Shown one piece after another: positions 23,205 to 30,331 of a DNA stretch of 30,331 bases; the stretch's first letter is position 1; every line of letters begins with the position of its first letter. Made by a program: the position numbers and the translations under genes. The notes beneath the pieces were generated by a model, which was not told the origin of the DNA, made no database searches, and saw only the letters and a program-made list of their open reading frames with translations. The stretch comes from JBGSKY01 sp041740995 (GTDB lineage Bacteria > Planctomycetota > Planctomycetia > Pirellulales > Pirellulaceae). The DNA lies in contig JBGSKY010000260.1 of NCBI GenBank assembly GCA_041740995.1, positions 1 through 30,331 on the forward strand. The letters are read 5' to 3'.

Positions 23205-24950
23205 TTACTTGATTGGCTCGAGCAACGCTTCGGGGCGAACGACATTGAAATAATGTCCGTGGTCAGCCGTCACAATGACTGCTGTGTCGTCCCAGCCGCC
23301 ATGTGACTCGATCCAATCGAAAACCGTTTGGACCATCAGATCACCGGACAGTACCGCTCCGATTGAATTATCAATGTTGTTTGCATGATTTGCCCAATCA
23401 ACATCGCCCGCTTCGATCATCAGCCACATTCCGTTTTCGTTTTGTGAGAGCACATCCAACGCGGCGACAGCCATCTCGGCCAGCTCAGGATTTTCAAACA
23501 CATCTGCCCGCGAATACTTTTCCGTTCCTTTAACATCTTCGACAGGCATAAAATCTCCGTTTGCTGTTCGGAAAGGCAAATGCCCACCCGGACCGCCGAA
23601 AAAGCCTAACAAGCGTTTACCAGTGGCAATTGCTTCGTCGGCCGCCGACCGTAAAACTCGATGGCCTGCCACCCCAGCAGTTCGAACGGCGGGCACATAA
23701 GAATTGGTCTGGCGAGTGGTGACTGTTTGAAAATCTGCGTCGGTCAAGTATCGGTTTCCGGGGACGAAATTTGCACCTTGGCCACCTTCCTCGCTGGCAT
23801 TTTGGTTCCAACCACAACCGATCACCACGTCCAAACCCGACAGCGGCGAGCGGCGGTTGGCGACACTGGGCAAACCGATCATATCACGCGTCAAATCTTG
23901 AAAATCTTCGCGGCTAACGTTTTGAGCATACGCCGAAGCTGGCGTCGCGTGGCTGATCGGAACACTTGTTACTGCCCCCACTGCCCACGACTTTTCAGCT
24001 TGCAACCAGTGCGCGATTGGCGCAACTTGCTTTGCGTTTTCGTCGACGTTAATCGCTCCGTTGAACGTCTTAATTCCAGCCATCAACGACGTTGCCGACG
24101 ATGAGGAATCGGTCACCGCATGAGGCACGATTCGCGAGCGATTGCAAAGATATGCAAAATCCGACGGTCGATCCCACGGCGTCGATCCACCGAGCAGCGC
24201 ACAGTAACCGCCGAATTTTTCATCGGAGGTTGGCAGCCGCAATTGAGCGTTCACGTCGACTTCTCCACCGTCATCATAAGGACTGGTAACGACGAAGCTA
24301 AAATCGGTTTGTACACCTTTATAATCCTGGATCGAAAGGCCCGTTCCGCGACCTTGTTTGTATGCCACACGGCCCGTGTTGTAGGTTGCGGCCATCCAAG
24401 TTGTCTGCCAATCGGTACCATCAAAAATGATCAGGATAACTCGACGCTTGCCATCGCGCTCGATCAAGTCACGTTGCAGTCGATAGATGTCCGTTTGGTC
24501 AGCGTAATCGGCTTTTGCGTTGAGCGTTTGCGCCGGCATCCGATGATAAATCTCCTCGATTCGTTTTTTGTCGCGGTACGCACTGTTCGCACCGACGTAG
24601 TCTGTCATGGCACAATTGAAAGTGTAAACCGGAATCAATCGATTCGAATGGTTGGTCCAGTTGCTGTAGGAATCGCTGCGTTGCCCCCAATATCCCCAGT
24701 CGGACGTCTTGGAGGTAAACGCGGAGACTTGCAAATCGGCAACCCAGTCGGTTTGTTTGTTGGCATCCTTTGGCACGGGCTGACCGATCTCGACGGTCGC
24801 TTCGATGGTCTGCTCAGACAAGTCCAACGGTCTTGCGGCGGCAGTCGCTTCCTGGGCCCAAGCTCGTTGCCCGCTCCAATCGGCAATGATCGTCGTCAGC
24901 GCGATCGAAGCAAGAAAAAACGAAACCGGCAGTGAGTCTTTGTTGGGCAT
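23205..24950 (-). CDS. Alkaline phosphatase, PhoA-like, secreted
   Basis: This metal-dependent phosphomonoesterase probably releases phosphate from organic phosphate in the periplasm. Starting at ATG 24950 gives 581 residues with a signal peptide (LPVSFFLASIALTTIIADW, likely cut after AWA). Visible active-site parts are the metal-binding DGTD (Asp177), the nucleophile Ser282 in TDSSSSATS, SHATPAS, IEAGDVDWANHANN and TADHGHYF (Asp563, His564). The match is to the PhoA fold with a large insert between the first metal site and the nucleophile (about 180-270), making it longer than E. coli PhoA. The frame is open a further 40 codons upstream, but the signal peptide fixes the start. pyrF follows after 32 bases. 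No Pho box is evident to me. Confidence 0.92.
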   Translation of the reverse strand: MPNKDSLPVSFFLASIALTTIIADWSGQRAWAQEATAAARPLDLSEQTIEATVEIGQPVPKDANKQTDWVADLQVSAFTSKTSDWGYWGQRSDSYSNWTNHSNRLIPVYTFNCAMTDYVGANSAYRDKKRIEEIYHRMPAQTLNAKADYADQTDIYRLQRDLIERDGKRRVILIIFDGTDWQTTWMAATYNTGRVAYKQGRGTGLSIQDYKGVQTDFSFVVTSPYDDGGEVDVNAQLRLPTSDEKFGGYCALLGGSTPWDRPSDFAYLCNRSRIVPHAVTDSSSSATSLMAGIKTFNGAINVDENAKQVAPIAHWLQAEKSWAVGAVTSVPISHATPASAYAQNVSREDFQDLTRDMIGLPSVANRRSPLSGLDVVIGCGWNQNASEEGGQGANFVPGNRYLTDADFQTVTTRQTNSYVPAVRTAGVAGHRVLRSAADEAIATGKRLLGFFGGPGGHLPFRTANGDFMPVEDVKGTEKYSRADVFENPELAEMAVAALDVLSQNENGMWLMIEAGDVDWANHANNIDNSIGAVLSGDLMVQTVFDWIESHGGWDDTAVIVTADHGHYFNVVRPEALLEPIK

Positions 24951-25368
24951 TGAGCTGTTCTGGCTAGGTGGGATTGGGCATTCGTGTCGCGTTTGCCCAA
25001 CTATAAAGGTCAGCGTGGATGGACTAGCTGGCATTATTGAACTAGAGAACTCAATTGACACCAGCCACATTCAGGGACCGCTATTTTGTTCCGCTGGGCG
25101 ATGCGGCTCTAGGCCAGTTCGCTGAAAATCCGAAATCTTCAACATCGTGCCAGTCCAAACGTAGTTTAATCGTGACGCGGCACGAATACCATCGACGAAA
25201 GAGCATTGCCGACGAGCGTGCTAGGACGGCGATTCTCACGAATCCAGCTTTCATCGATTCGAAATTTTCACGGATGATCCCCAATTTGTTTGGTTTGACT
25301 GCGACGGCCACGTTCGCATCGGACCAGCGATTCAATCCGTTCCTTCGAATCTCTAACGAAAGCTTTCT
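24951..25368. other. Divergent intergenic region between alkaline phosphatase and a small secreted protein gene
   Basis: This 418-base gap must hold both promoters. I see no repeat, terminator or credible gene; the short ORFs on both strands lack ribosome binding sites and look random. Confidence 0.4.
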
Positions 25369-25710
25369 ATGAAAATTTTTGCAATCCTTGCTGCCTCTAG
25401 TCTTTGCCTATCCGTCATCGCGACGCCGAATTGCAACGCCCAGCAGCCCGAAGCGATCAAGACAACTCCGCGTACTGCCAGCGGATACGAAATGGTCCTT
25501 GAACCGGCACCGACGCAGCTGTCGCCCAAAGCACAACGCGAAGCGATGTTGGCCTATCAGCGAACGATGTTGCTTATGCAGCAACGTGCCACAGGCGAAT
25601 ATGCCGCTCGTCCGACATTGACCTCGGAGTTCGGCGTCCAACCAGCCCCGTACATGACCTACCAAAGTTTCTACCGTGTCCGCGCGACCCGAAACCCGTA
25701 TTGGTATTAA
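25369..25710 (+). CDS. Small secreted protein of unknown function
   Basis: A 113-residue protein with a signal peptide (MKIFAILAASSLCLSVIA, likely cut after NCNA before QQ). The mature part is about 90 residues, rich in Pro, Ala and Gln, with a helical middle (SPKAQREAMLAYQRTMLLMQ) and an aromatic tail ending RNPYWY. It has no membrane segment or known motif, so it is likely periplasmic. It stands alone, divergent from alkaline phosphatase and convergent with the secretin gene. A strong hairpin after the stop ends the transcript. No function can be assigned. Confidence 0.65.
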   Translation: MKIFAILAASSLCLSVIATPNCNAQQPEAIKTTPRTASGYEMVLEPAPTQLSPKAQREAMLAYQRTMLLMQQRATGEYAARPTLTSEFGVQPAPYMTYQSFYRVRATRNPYWY

Positions 25711-25735
25711 TCAATCCGCGTCATCTACAAACGAA

Positions 25736-25765
25736 AAACGGCTCGCTGATGTCAGCGAGCCGTTT
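25736..25765. terminator. Bidirectional intrinsic terminator
   Basis: AAACGGCTCGCTGA at 25736-25749 pairs perfectly with TCAGCGAGCCGTTT at 25752-25765, with A-runs on the left and T-runs on the right. It sits between the convergent small secreted protein and secretin genes, so it should stop both transcripts. Confidence 0.9.
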
Positions 25766-25793
25766 CTACTTCTACATATTCAGGAGCGTATTG

Positions 25794-28700
25794 TTACGGC
25801 AGCGGTGAGCCGCCGAGGATGCGTTCCTCTTCCTCTTCTGGAATGATGATCCTTGGTGTCACGGTCATCATCAGCGTGCTGGCCGTTCGACCGGTACCAA
25901 CGTTGGTGAACAATCGATTCAAGTACGGAATCTTGCTCAAGATCGGAACGCCTTGCTCGGAACGTTGTTCCGATAGTCGCTTGATACCGCCAAGCAAAAT
26001 CGTCCCGCCGTCGGGTACGCTGACCGTCGTTCCAATCGATGTCTGGCCAACGGTCGGCAACTGAACTGTCGAACCGACAAAGTTCTGTTGCTGATTGTCG
26101 TTGGTCGGCAACGGATCGCCGTTTGGACCAATAACCGTCGAGCCTGTGTTGGACGAGCGTGAACCGGTAAAGGTAAACGTTCGATCGGCGTCGGTTATAT
26201 TGGTAAACGTCGGATTGATTGTCATGCGGACAAATCGCTTGTCTTGCGACACAACCGATTGGACGCTCAATTGCGTACCGTTGTTGATAATCGCCACGAT
26301 CGGTTGCTGAGCGACGGCGAAGTCGCCGACGATCGGGTTCAAGCCAACCACGAACGGAACTTGAGCACCGTCGAAGATGTTTGCCAACTGGCCATCGAAC
26401 ATCGTCAACTTCGGTGCCTGCATCACGTTGGTTCGCGTGTCACCCTGGGCCGCATTCAAGAAGAAGTACAGCTCAAGGTCACTGAGGATCGCGAAACCAA
26501 GCTGCGCACCAGCGGCTGGACTGAAGCCACCGAAAGTTGGCGCAGTGCCGCCGAAACTATCTTGACGAAACTGGATATCCAAGTCGCTGGTCAGCGATGG
26601 AGCAGCGCCGCTGAAACTGCCGCTTAGACCAACAGCCGTTGAAGGGCCATTGTCTTCACGAGACAGGCCTGGTCGTGAGCCGTTGTTGTCGTCGATGTTG
26701 AAGTCGAAGTCGACACCCATTCGCTCGAAGAAGTTATCGTTGAGCGTAATGAATCGGATTTCGACCGTGACTTGCAAGTTCTGAAGAGCTCGCAGTTGCT
26801 TCAACAACGCCGCGATCTGTTCGTGCGTTTCCAACGGAGCACTGATGATCAACGAGAGGTTCGAAGCGAACTCGCGAATCGTATCTTCTTGTGTATCCCA
26901 TTCGCCTGGAATAGTCGTTTGAATCAAATCGATCAGCGTCGCGAAGTCCGCAAATGCAGCTCCACCACCACGATTCGATCCACCGCCGAGCATCCCGCCA
27001 CCAGGCATTGGACCTGATTGGCCACCGCTGATGCCGCCGAAGCCACCATTCATACCTTGCGGCATCATTTGGCCCAATGCGTTGGGATTCACGTTCGCTC
27101 CGGCCGCACCGGCTTCCATAGCGACTTGCGTTGCAGTTCGATTTTGGTTTTGAACGGTCACCAAACCGGTTTGGGTTTGATACGCCGATTGCAATGCTCC
27201 GGCCAAAGTCGAATTGTTGCTGTTGGCAAAGTTCGGAATTGGAATCACAAGGTCAGCGACGTTGTAAACCCGAGGCTTACGTTCGCGAACCACGGTGCTG
27301 GCACTGGTGATCTTGAGCACTTCGTCACGAACGACATAGGTCAATCCGATCGGTTCGAGTAACAGATTGAGCGCGCTCTTGAGCGAGATCGAATTTCCGT
27401 TGAGCTCCAACGAAACCGGTTGCTCGCTGGTCAAACCCTCAGCGTTCAATCCGAGCGGATCCAAGATGATTGGAATGCCGGTCATCTGGCTGATCGTATC
27501 GACGGCGTAGCTCAACGGTCGCGCTTGAAAGCTGACCGCAACTGGCTCGTTCAGTTTTTCACGAATCGTTCGCTCTGAAGGCGAGATTTGGATATCGTCT
27601 TTTTGAATCCGGTTCCGGGTGATCGACTCCCAAGTTCGTAGGTCAGGCATCGTCAGAGGAATGTCGTCGTCGGTCATGACCGACGCCATTTCGACGTTGT
27701 GCATCCCGTTCAGGAATCCGTCGGCTTTCATCGATTGGACTTGTTCGTTATCGAAATTGCGACGAGCGATTTTCGCTTTGGTCACCATAACGACGGCGAT
27801 TTCGGATTGCGGATCAAGCTGACCAACTTTCTTCGCGACGATCTCCGCTTCGGCATATCGCTGAGTTTCGGTAAGCATGTTGTACTCGTCAACCAAGCGT
27901 TGAATTTCGGCACTGACACGTGCTTGATTCGCCGCATCGGCTATGATCGAGCCCTCAATTGCAGTATTGCGTTGCTGCTGATCGATGGCCGCTTTGTTTT
28001 GTTCGATGTAGCCTTCCACATTGGTGATCACACGATCGACCATGGCGAGGTATTCCTTGCGAGCCCCGCCTTCGACCGCCGACTGGCTGACGCGTTGACG
28101 CAGCATCTTCAGCCGGTCTAGCGCCGCGACTGGTTGGTCGTTGACCATCCGTTCGGATTCAGCGATTTCGGTAGTGACTTCGCGGAACATTTTTTGACGC
28201 AGCAACGCTTGCTCTTGTGAAGCGGCCTGCAGGGCCACTGGCATCGGATCGGCTGCGGCTTGCTCAGCCGGTTTCTGGCTCAGCAGCGTTAGTTTGTCTT
28301 TGAGCTGTGTACGAAGTTGCGGATCAAGTTCCGCTTGCTTCTTCCACGCCGCTGAAAATAGCTGTTGAGCTTTTGCTCGATCTCCAGCGGACAAGGCATC
28401 GACGCCTTGACGATAGAGCGAGTCCGCGCTTGCCGATTCATCGACCGATCCGGGCAATGGTTGTCCGAAGTTGTCGCCGACTTGAATCGCACCAGCTTGT
28501 TGGATCTTGGACATATCAACGTTTGGTTGATAGACGCCTTGTTGAACCACGTTGGCCGGATCGCCAGTCCCACCGGCTGGGATAACTCCGCCAGCGGTTT
28601 GAACCATATTGTTTTGCAGTTGCGGGTTCCGCTGCATTTCAGCCCGCGCCAAATCCATCGCGACCTGCCAAGGACGCATTTGGTTTGCAGCGTAAGCCGA

Positions 28701-29081
28701 CTCAGGAACGCGTAGGCTGTTCGCTTGGTCGATCAATCCACGAGCGGTTTGCAGATCGCCACGCACGACTGCCAATTTCGCTTCAGCAGTCAACGCCACA
28801 GCGCGATCGCGGAGCGGATTTGGCGGCATAAGCTGGCTGGCTTGCTCACTGGTGCTGGGCATCAGTTGCGGTGCCGCCGGAGCGGCAGGGGCAGTCGCGG
28901 CTGGTGCAGCCGGACTGGATGTTTGAGGTGCCAAGGTTGGCGGTAGTTTTAGCTGGGCCGAAGCGGTGTTGCCAGTCGCAAGGATCAAGCTGCCCGCTAC
29001 GATGCTAAAAAGGGTCGGCGATGCGGCCGCGGCAATAGCCGACAGATGTCGCAAGCTGCCCAACGGATTTCTCACTTTCAA
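25794..29081 (-). CDS. Secretin (type II/IV pilus-type outer-membrane channel), GspD-like
   Basis: Secretins form large outer-membrane rings that export proteins or pili. I chose TTG 29081 (1095 residues). It has a strong ribosome binding site, AAAAGGAG, 7 bases upstream and gives a proper signal peptide (MKVRNPLGSLRHLSAIAAAA, cut after ASA). The TTG at 29156 adds 25 residues before the signal and has no such site. Domains in order: an Ala/Pro-rich linker, TPR-like helices (to about 400), an STN-type domain near 510-590 (ARPLSYAVDTISQMTGIPII), a Gly/Met-rich linker (about 669-710), an N-domain, and the C-terminal secretin domain (about 765-1085) with VEIRFITLNDNFFERMG, VPDGGTILLGG and PILSKIPYLNRLF. 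The long helical N-terminus and Gly-rich linker are typical of planctomycetes. No other secretion-system gene is adjacent. Confidence 0.93.
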   Translation of the reverse strand: MKVRNPLGSLRHLSAIAAAASPTLFSIVAGSLILATGNTASAQLKLPPTLAPQTSSPAAPAATAPAAPAAPQLMPSTSEQASQLMPPNPLRDRAVALTAEAKLAVVRGDLQTARGLIDQANSLRVPESAYAANQMRPWQVAMDLARAEMQRNPQLQNNMVQTAGGVIPAGGTGDPANVVQQGVYQPNVDMSKIQQAGAIQVGDNFGQPLPGSVDESASADSLYRQGVDALSAGDRAKAQQLFSAAWKKQAELDPQLRTQLKDKLTLLSQKPAEQAAADPMPVALQAASQEQALLRQKMFREVTTEIAESERMVNDQPVAALDRLKMLRQRVSQSAVEGGARKEYLAMVDRVITNVEGYIEQNKAAIDQQQRNTAIEGSIIADAANQARVSAEIQRLVDEYNMLTETQRYAEAEIVAKKVGQLDPQSEIAVVMVTKAKIARRNFDNEQVQSMKADGFLNGMHNVEMASVMTDDDIPLTMPDLRTWESITRNRIQKDDIQISPSERTIREKLNEPVAVSFQARPLSYAVDTISQMTGIPIILDPLGLNAEGLTSEQPVSLELNGNSISLKSALNLLLEPIGLTYVVRDEVLKITSASTVVRERKPRVYNVADLVIPIPNFANSNNSTLAGALQSAYQTQTGLVTVQNQNRTATQVAMEAGAAGANVNPNALGQMMPQGMNGGFGGISGGQSGPMPGGGMLGGGSNRGGGAAFADFATLIDLIQTTIPGEWDTQEDTIREFASNLSLIISAPLETHEQIAALLKQLRALQNLQVTVEIRFITLNDNFFERMGVDFDFNIDDNNGSRPGLSREDNGPSTAVGLSGSFSGAAPSLTSDLDIQFRQDSFGGTAPTFGGFSPAAGAQLGFAILSDLELYFFLNAAQGDTRTNVMQAPKLTMFDGQLANIFDGAQVPFVVGLNPIVGDFAVAQQPIVAIINNGTQLSVQSVVSQDKRFVRMTINPTFTNITDADRTFTFTGSRSSNTGSTVIGPNGDPLPTNDNQQQNFVGSTVQLPTVGQTSIGTTVSVPDGGTILLGGIKRLSEQRSEQGVPILSKIPYLNRLFTNVGTGRTASTLMMTVTPRIIIPEEEEERILGGSPLP

Positions 29082-29452
29082 CGCGACACTCCTTTTCGCG
29101 ATTGTTGCGGAATCGACGTCCACGTTGGACGTTGGTAAGTTCTCATGTTGTGCCAATTCTTAAACGCAGCAAGTTTGTTATGCCTTGCCATAAAACCTCA
29201 AAAAACATCCGTGTTATTCGATCGGCTCATGGCTCTGCGATTTGACTGGCTGGCTGGCCATCTCGCCATTTTTCAATGACAAAATCGCAATTAGCGCTTC
29301 TCTAGCCTTGCTAGCAGCGTGTGGATTAGCGAATCGTTGAAGACCGCGTCAAGCCCAACTTCAGATTTTGTGACCAAAAGGTCTTTGCCAGTTTGGCTGG
29401 CGAAGTCATCATTTCAGCAACGGTTCTTATAAAATCAATCCAAAGCATTGCT

Positions 29453-29477
29453 AGCGGCACGACGCAAGCCGTCCGGT
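29453..29477 (+). repeat. Hairpin repeat family A, copy 4
   Basis: AGCGG start, stem ACGAC/GCCGT with one A-C mismatch, loop GCAA, CCGGT end, followed by TTCCTC. Confidence 0.75.
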
Positions 29478-29510
29478 TCCTCGACAAGCAAACTTTCGCG
29501 TGACCAAGTC

Positions 29511-29558
29511 GAACCGGATGAACGAGAAGAACCGGAGGAACGAGAAGAACCGGAGGGC
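29511..29558. repeat. Tandem 18-base repeat
   Basis: GAACCGGATGAACGAGAA (29511-29528) is followed by GAACCGGAGGAACGAGAA (29529-29546) and then a third start, GAACCGGAGGG, which merges into family A copy 5. The copies may have arisen by slippage at the hairpin edge. Confidence 0.75.
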
Positions 29559-29574
29559 TTGCGCCCATACCGCT
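29549..29574 (-). repeat. Hairpin repeat family A, copy 5
   Basis: On the minus strand: AGCGG, TA, stem TGGGC/GCCCT (outer T-T mismatch), loop GCAA, CCGGT, then TTCTTC. It is one base longer than the other copies. Confidence 0.72.
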
Positions 29575-29606
29575 AAGGCTTCACCGCACCACTGTGAAGC
29601 ATTGCT

Positions 29607-29631
29607 AGCGGCACGGCGCGAGCCGTCCGGT
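29607..29631 (+). repeat. Hairpin repeat family A, copy 6
   Basis: AGCGG, stem ACGGC/GCCGT (perfect), loop GCGA, CCGGT, then TTCTTC. It differs from copy 1 by a swapped second stem pair (C-G for G-C), with the same loop. Confidence 0.78.
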
Positions 29632-29891
29632 TCTTCGGCAAGCAAACTTTCGCGTTACGACCAAGCCAAATGGCCAGCGGCTGATTTATCCGCGTAAAAA
29701 TCAGACTTGCTCCCGCCCGAGGGCTTTGTGGATTGACAAATGGTGCCAGATCGCTGTAAATTCGTCGGTTTTTCCAATTCGGCCCACGAAAATTCGCTTG
29801 ATATTGCTACTGACGCTCGGCAAACTGTCCGAGCGTTGTTTCGTTTGTGGCATAATTCTTGGCCAACCGACACTGAAAGTTCAATCACCCA

Positions 29892-30331
29892 ATGATGCAA
29901 GAAGCGATCGAGAAAGCTGATACGCTGATCGAAGCGATGGGCTGGATTCGCCGGTTCCGAGGCAAAACGACCGTCATCAAGCTCGGCGGTTCGATGATGG
30001 ACGACCGCGTCGCCATGCACCACATTTTGCTCGACATTATCTTCATGGAAACCGTCGGTATGAGGCCGGTAATCGTTCACGGCGGTGGGCCTTCGATTAA
30101 CAAAGCGATGGAAGCGGCCAAGATCGAACCCAAATGGTTTAAAGGCCGCAGAGTTACCGACGAAGCGGTGCTTAAAATTGTCGAGCAAACACTTGCCGGA
30201 ACTATTAACGAGCGGCTGACCGAAGAAATCGAAAAGCTGGGCGGTCGGGCGATGAATCTAAGCTTCAATACGACCAACGTCCTCTTCGGCGAAAAACTGA
30301 CGCTCGACGAAAACACAAACGAGCCAATCGA
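29892..30331 (+). CDS. argB: Acetylglutamate kinase, N-terminal part (cut by window end)
   Basis: ArgB phosphorylates N-acetylglutamate in arginine synthesis, in the cytoplasm. The visible 146 residues include the ATP/phosphate loop TVIKLGGSMMDD, the acetylglutamate-binding PVIVHGGGPSINKAM, and KGRRVTDEAVLKIVEQTLAGTINERL, all typical of the amino acid kinase family. The gene runs off the right edge without a stop. Two adjacent ATGs (29892, 29895) are possible starts. There is no strong ribosome binding site, and the upstream gap is filled with repeats. No other arg gene is visible on this side. Confidence 0.93.
   Translation, partial: MMQEAIEKADTLIEAMGWIRRFRGKTTVIKLGGSMMDDRVAMHHILLDIIFMETVGMRPVIVHGGGPSINKAMEAAKIEPKWFKGRRVTDEAVLKIVEQTLAGTINERLTEEIEKLGGRAMNLSFNTTNVLFGEKLTLDENTNEPI

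Larger units (their letters stand above)
29443..29655. repeat. Compound repeat locus with two 59-base direct repeats
   Basis: 29443-29501 and 29597-29655 agree at 55 of 59 positions. Each contains a family A hairpin (29453-29477 and 29607-29631, plus strand) and ends in AAGCAAACTTTCGCGT. Between them is an inverted family A copy (29549-29574). Confidence 0.8.
29082..29891. other. Long divergent intergenic region with clustered repeats
   Basis: 810 bases between the secretin and argB genes. 29082-29440 shows nothing clear. 29443-29655 holds a compound repeat locus: two 59-base direct copies, a tandem 18-base repeat and three family A hairpins. 29656-29891 should include the argB promoter; a CATAAT at 29851-29856 is a weak -10 candidate with no matching -35. 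No credible gene is present. Confidence 0.55.

Noticed and set aside
24120..24935. Plus-strand open frame of 271 codons opposite alkaline phosphatase
   Set aside because: It is antisense to a gene with clear active-site motifs, and its composition (many Arg, Ser and His) is typical of shadow frames.
29443..29655. Possible CRISPR array
   Set aside because: The repeats are two 59-base copies and a directly adjoining 18-base tandem without spacers of regular size, and there are no cas genes.

Overview
The window most likely comes from a planctomycete, probably a member of the Pirellulaceae. This is inferred from family content and style, not from a marker gene. The supporting signs are a long secretin with a Gly/Met-rich linker, a membrane-anchored prenyltransferase/squalene-oxidase-repeat protein, a GNAT-nitrilase fusion, a very large secreted protein of no recognised family, frequent TTG starts, weak ribosome binding sites, and long gene gaps filled with small hairpin repeats. 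It is chromosomal. I see no tRNA, rRNA, phage, transposase or CRISPR array.

Layout. 1-1407 (minus): a partial CheB-type domain protein whose catalytic Ser and His are replaced, then an HNH endonuclease. 1784-4717 (plus): a 977-residue secreted protein of unknown function. 4746-4839: paired hairpin repeats in a convergent gap. 4854-6374 (minus): deoC, then csrA behind a small unknown gene. 6808-9454 (plus): a GNAT-nitrilase fusion followed by an isolated tssG (type VI secretion baseplate). 9483-10637 (minus): a GT4 glycosyltransferase, divergent from 10763-12502 (plus), a prenyltransferase-repeat protein. 12786-13919 (minus): a PaaK-like adenylate-forming enzyme. 14259-20423 (plus): a Bax-inhibitor-1-like membrane protein, dnaE2, a Dps ferritin and a prepilin-peptidase-like protein that has lost its protease aspartates. 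20804-24950 (minus): an efflux adaptor, pyrF and alkaline phosphatase. 25369-25710 (plus): a small secreted protein, separated by a clear terminator from the secretin (25794-29081, minus). 29082-29891: a repeat-rich gap, followed by the start of argB (plus).

How the genes fit together. Most are single genes or pairs. Likely co-transcribed sets are the small unknown gene with csrA, alkaline phosphatase with pyrF (32 bases apart), and GNAT-nitrilase with tssG (43 bases apart). dnaE2 and dps are adjacent and both relate to DNA damage or stress, but no imuA, imuB or lexA is in the window.

The most novel signal is non-coding. One dispersed repeat family (six copies) folds into a short hairpin with a GNRA-type tetraloop and shows a compensatory base-pair swap between copies. 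A second family (about 95-105 bases, two copies in opposite orientation) sits in two different convergent gaps. No obviously new multi-gene defence or biosynthetic system was found. Several single genes carry family-breaking substitutions (CheB-like, A24-like) or lack their usual partners (tssG, dnaE2, HlyD-like).
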